Positions 60,656 through 64,000 of a DNA stretch of 64,000 bases are shown here, one piece after another. The notes under the pieces are model-generated. The model saw only the letters and a program-made list of their open reading frames with translations, did not search any database and was not told where the DNA came from. How positions within the stretch are numbered: position 1 is the stretch's first letter; every line of letters starts with the position of its first letter. The DNA is taken from assembly GCF_018128905.1 (NCBI RefSeq), contig NZ_CP063808.1:5952001-6016000 (forward strand), written 5' to 3'. The stretch comes from Streptomyces sp. A2-16. Lineage in GTDB: Bacteria; Actinomycetota; Actinomycetes; Streptomycetales; Streptomycetaceae. The position numbers were made by a program, and so were the translations under genes.

Positions 60656-61570
60656 TCACGGCTTCGCGCCCGATCCGTCGTGGAGCAGGGGCACTTCGCG
60701 GGTCCCGGTCAGCCGGCCGCGCAGTTGCGCCGCGTCCTGGCCGGGCGGCAGGCCGTAGGCGCGACGGTACTCACGGCTGAACTGGGTGGCACTGACGTAC
60801 CCGACCTCCCGGGCGACCTGAGCCGCCGTCACGTCGTTGGTGAACAGCAGCCGTCGGGCCTGCTGGAGCCGCAGATGCTTCTGGAACCGAAGGGGGCTCA
60901 TGCCGGTGGCGGCCTTGAAGTGGCGGTGCAGGGTGGCCGGGCTCATGCGGGCGACCTCGGCGATCTCGTCGATGCCGAGCGGCTCGGTGCAGTGGTCGCG
61001 GATCCAGCGCGCGGTCGTACGGATCCGGGAGGCGGCGGAGTCGGCCAGCGACCAGTGACGCAGTACCGGGCCGAGCGGACTGCGCAGGAGCCGGTAGAGG
61101 ATCTCGGCCTCGATGCGGGGGCCGAGGGGGCCGATGTCCTCAGGGGTGCCGAGCAGGTGGACCCAGCGGGTGACCGCGTCGACGAGTTCCGGAGCCATCG
61201 GTGCGGTGACCGCCGCGGCGGTGGCCGTCGGCGCGGCCGGCCCGTCCTCCGCCAGCTCCAGCTGGAGGGCGGCGAGCGCCTGGGTGTCGAGCCGCATGAC
61301 AGCGGCACGGTAGGGCACCTTCTCGAAGGCCGCGGTGACGGGCAGGTCGAGGGTGAAGAAGGCCATCTCGCCGGGCGGGGTGATCCAGCTGCGCTCCCCC
61401 ACGACGGTCCGCTTGGCGCCGTCGGCGACGAAGCAGATCATCGGCTCGTACGTCACCTCCATCGGCTCGACGAGCTCGTCGAGCGCGACCAGCGACAGCT
61501 TGGGCACGGCGGTCTCCGACCACGGCCCCGGGCAGTGCCGCTCGATGGCACGGGCCAGCCGGTCCAGCAT
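60656..61570 (-). CDS. AraC-family transcriptional regulator (AraC_N cupin type)
   Basis: A 304-residue regulator. The N-terminal AraC_N sensor (about 15-150) has ELVEPMEVTYEPMICFVADGAKRTVVG. The C-terminal pair of helix-turn-helix motifs (about 195-295) reads IDEIAEVARMSPATLHRHFKAATGMSPLRFQKHLRLQQAR and VTAAQVAREVGYVSATQFSREYRRAYG. ATG 61570. It is divergent from the aldo/keto reductase gene, a common actinobacterial pairing in which the reductase is the target. Confidence 0.9.
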   Translation of the reverse strand: MLDRLARAIERHCPGPWSETAVPKLSLVALDELVEPMEVTYEPMICFVADGAKRTVVGERSWITPPGEMAFFTLDLPVTAAFEKVPYRAAVMRLDTQALAALQLELAEDGPAAPTATAAAVTAPMAPELVDAVTRWVHLLGTPEDIGPLGPRIEAEILYRLLRSPLGPVLRHWSLADSAASRIRTTARWIRDHCTEPLGIDEIAEVARMSPATLHRHFKAATGMSPLRFQKHLRLQQARRLLFTNDVTAAQVAREVGYVSATQFSREYRRAYGLPPGQDAAQLRGRLTGTREVPLLHDGSGAKP

Positions 61571-61662
61571 GAGAGCACCCTTCGCCAGGAAGTCCTCGCT
61601 TGAGAGGATCAGGCAATCCTATGCGACTGTCGCCCCATGACGCCCCGGCGCCGGATTCCTAG

Positions 61663-62676
<1,014 letters not shown>

Positions 62677-62863
62677 GGGCGGCCCGTGCCGGGTGCGGGA
62701 CACCCGGCGCGGCATGCTCCCCGGTCGGGTGCGGTGACGGAACCACCTCGACGGCGGTGCGGTCCCTGGCACGGGCCGCGGAGATCGCCGACCGGTCCGA
62801 CCGCCGGCCACCTGGTCCGCCCTCGGTCCGCTCCACCCCCAGCTCGACCGAATCTCCGCCCTG

Positions 62864-62917
62864 TTGACTCCCGGTCAAGCGATCTTGAACCTTGATCTCT
62901 ACGATTGAGAGCTCAAG
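62864..62917 (+). promoter_or_regulatory. Two TTGA-type inverted repeats upstream of the MMPL gene
   Basis: The 357-nt gap 62677-63033 holds no gene. It contains TTGAC-N5-GTCAA (62864-62878) and CTTGATCTCT-N7-AGAGCTCAAG (62891-62917, 9 of 10 arms matching). TTGAxx/xxTCAA repeats are typical of MarR-family operators, and MarR regulators often control MMPL pumps. No MarR gene is in the window. Confidence 0.5.
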
Positions 62918-63033
62918 ACAACCATTCCGGCCGGTCCGACGGGGGGAGTGCCCTGGGGGACGGCCGGGGGTCGCCGATGCCAGGGACCGCTCCCCGGGCT
63001 GCGGTGATCTTCCTGCCCAGGAGGACCTTCCGC

Positions 63034-64000
63034 ATGTTCCGAAGTATTGGCAACGCTGTCGTCCGGCATCCCGTCTGGACGATCGTTGCGTGGTTGATCG
63101 CCGCGGTGGCGATCGTGGCCACCGCCCCGAGCCTGCCCTCCAACAGTGACGAGAGCAGTTTCCTCCCCAAGAGTTACGAGTCCATCAAAGCGGCACAGGT
63201 CCAGGAGAAGGCGTTCCCCAGCGCCTTCACCCCGTCCGCGATCGCGCTGTACCAGCGCACCGACGGCGGCAAGCTGACCGCCGCCGACAAGAAGGACGTC
63301 GCCCGGATCACCTCCGAGCTGGGCAAGAAGAAGATCGACCAGGTGCAGAAGGTCGTCACCGGCCAGTCGTCCACGGACGGCAAGTACGCCCTGACCCTGG
63401 TCCAGATGGACAGCAAGAAGGCCGGCCAGCCCGAACAGGCCGATGCCGCCAAGGTGGTGCGCGACGACGTCAAACGACTCGCCAAGGGCACGAACCTCGA
63501 GGTCAAGCTCGGCGGCTCGGCCGCCCAGGCCCTCGACCAGCAGGACTCGTCCAAGCGCGGTGAGGCGCTGATCGGCATCGGCACCTTCGTCATCATCCTG
63601 GTGACCCTGCTGATCATCTTCCGCGCGCCGATCCTGGCCTTCCTGCCCCTGATCACGATCGGGTTGGTGTCGGCGATCGCCAACGGGCTGATCGCGTACG
63701 CCACGAAGCTGTTCGACCTCCAGGCCAACAGCTCCATCTCGTCGATCCTGATCGTGGTGCTCTTCGGCGTGGGCACCGACTACTTCCTGTTCCTGATGTT
63801 CCGTTACCGCGAACGCCTGCGCCTCGGTGACGAACCGAAGCAGGCGATGATCAACGCGGTCGACCGGGTGGGCGAGGCCATCGCCTCCGCCGCCGGCGCG
63901 GTCATCATCGCCTTCCTCGCGCTGGTCCTGTCGACGCTGGGCTTCCTCAAGCAGATGGGGCCGGCGCTCGCGATCGCGGTGACCGTCACCCTGATCGCGG
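63034..64000 (+). CDS. MMPL/RND-family transporter, 3' end cut by window
   Basis: The first 322 residues are visible. One N-terminal helix (WTIVAWLIAAVAIVATAP, about 15-32) is followed by a ~150-residue extracytoplasmic domain (FLPKSYESIKAAQVQEKAFPSA onward). Helices 2-5 follow (IGIGTFVIILVTLLIIF and later), with the central GTDYFLFLMFRYRERL proton-relay region typical of MMPL proteins. It would export lipids or hydrophobic compounds. GGAGG sits 8-12 nt before ATG 63034. Two inverted repeats precede it. Confidence 0.92.
   Translation, partial: MFRSIGNAVVRHPVWTIVAWLIAAVAIVATAPSLPSNSDESSFLPKSYESIKAAQVQEKAFPSAFTPSAIALYQRTDGGKLTAADKKDVARITSELGKKKIDQVQKVVTGQSSTDGKYALTLVQMDSKKAGQPEQADAAKVVRDDVKRLAKGTNLEVKLGGSAAQALDQQDSSKRGEALIGIGTFVIILVTLLIIFRAPILAFLPLITIGLVSAIANGLIAYATKLFDLQANSSISSILIVVLFGVGTDYFLFLMFRYRERLRLGDEPKQAMINAVDRVGEAIASAAGAVIIAFLALVLSTLGFLKQMGPALAIAVTVTLIA

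Overview
This 64 kb window is high-GC actinobacterial chromosome, almost certainly a Streptomyces or close relative. The signs are strong G/C preference at third codon positions, frequent GTG starts, tightly overlapping ATGA/GTGA gene pairs, and many LacI/ROK/DeoR/GntR-regulated carbohydrate and peptide uptake loci. I see no rRNA, tRNA, CRISPR array, transposase or prophage. It reads as a metabolic chromosome-arm segment rather than a mobile island. Both ends cut genes: an epimerase/reductase on the left and an MMPL transporter on the right.

Layout. 1-5.8 kb: epimerase end; a ROK regulator-NUDIX-RpiB operon; an AlkB-type oxygenase; an RlmG-like rRNA methyltransferase coupled to a second methyltransferase. 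5.8-8.4 kb: class II aldolase and SIS-domain isomerase, divergent from a DeoR regulator, with a direct-repeat operator over the promoter. 8.5-11.4 kb: GH15 glucoamylase-like enzyme and a PhzF protein. 11.5-14.9 kb: copper module, with a secreted His-rich protein divergent from a CopA ATPase and three CsoR-like boxes between them. 14.9-21.5 kb: seven-gene leftward sugar operon (Gfo/Idh oxidoreductase, PmoA-like, cupin, ABC binding protein, two permeases, DUF624) behind a LacI-type site. 21.7-30.2 kb: solitary TOPRIM protein, methyltransferase, two-component system, CelD-like acetyltransferase plus DegT-like PLP protein, long-form GAPDH, DinB-like protein. 30.2-34.8 kb: ThDP enzyme plus cyclase operon, lipoprotein, class V aminotransferase, and a 65-residue double-glycine peptide followed by a strong hairpin.

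35.1-43.1 kb is a glycoside-use regulon. A LacI regulator, a giant GH106-like enzyme, an MFS transporter and a fucose/arabinose-isomerase-family protein share an AACGTTT operator at three promoters. 43.2-50.8 kb: a FadR-type GntR regulator divergent from a proline iminopeptidase and a complete Dpp-type oligopeptide ABC operon, with a 10-bp inverted repeat between them. 51-56 kb: AhpD-like protein, membrane-anchored Mrr-like nuclease, secreted GH5 enzyme divergent from a LacI regulator over a perfect 16-bp palindrome, an MFS exporter and a decayed P450. 56.7-64 kb: fused isobutyryl-CoA mutase IcmF, a doubtful small gene, AraC regulator/aldo-keto reductase pair, and the start of an MMPL transporter.

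The most interesting parts are the small double-glycine peptide locus (34.5-35.1 kb), the AACGTTT regulon (35.1-43.1 kb), the CelD/DegT pair, and a tandem-duplication scar near 22.3-22.6 kb. All functional calls come from reading the sequence and family knowledge; no database search was run.
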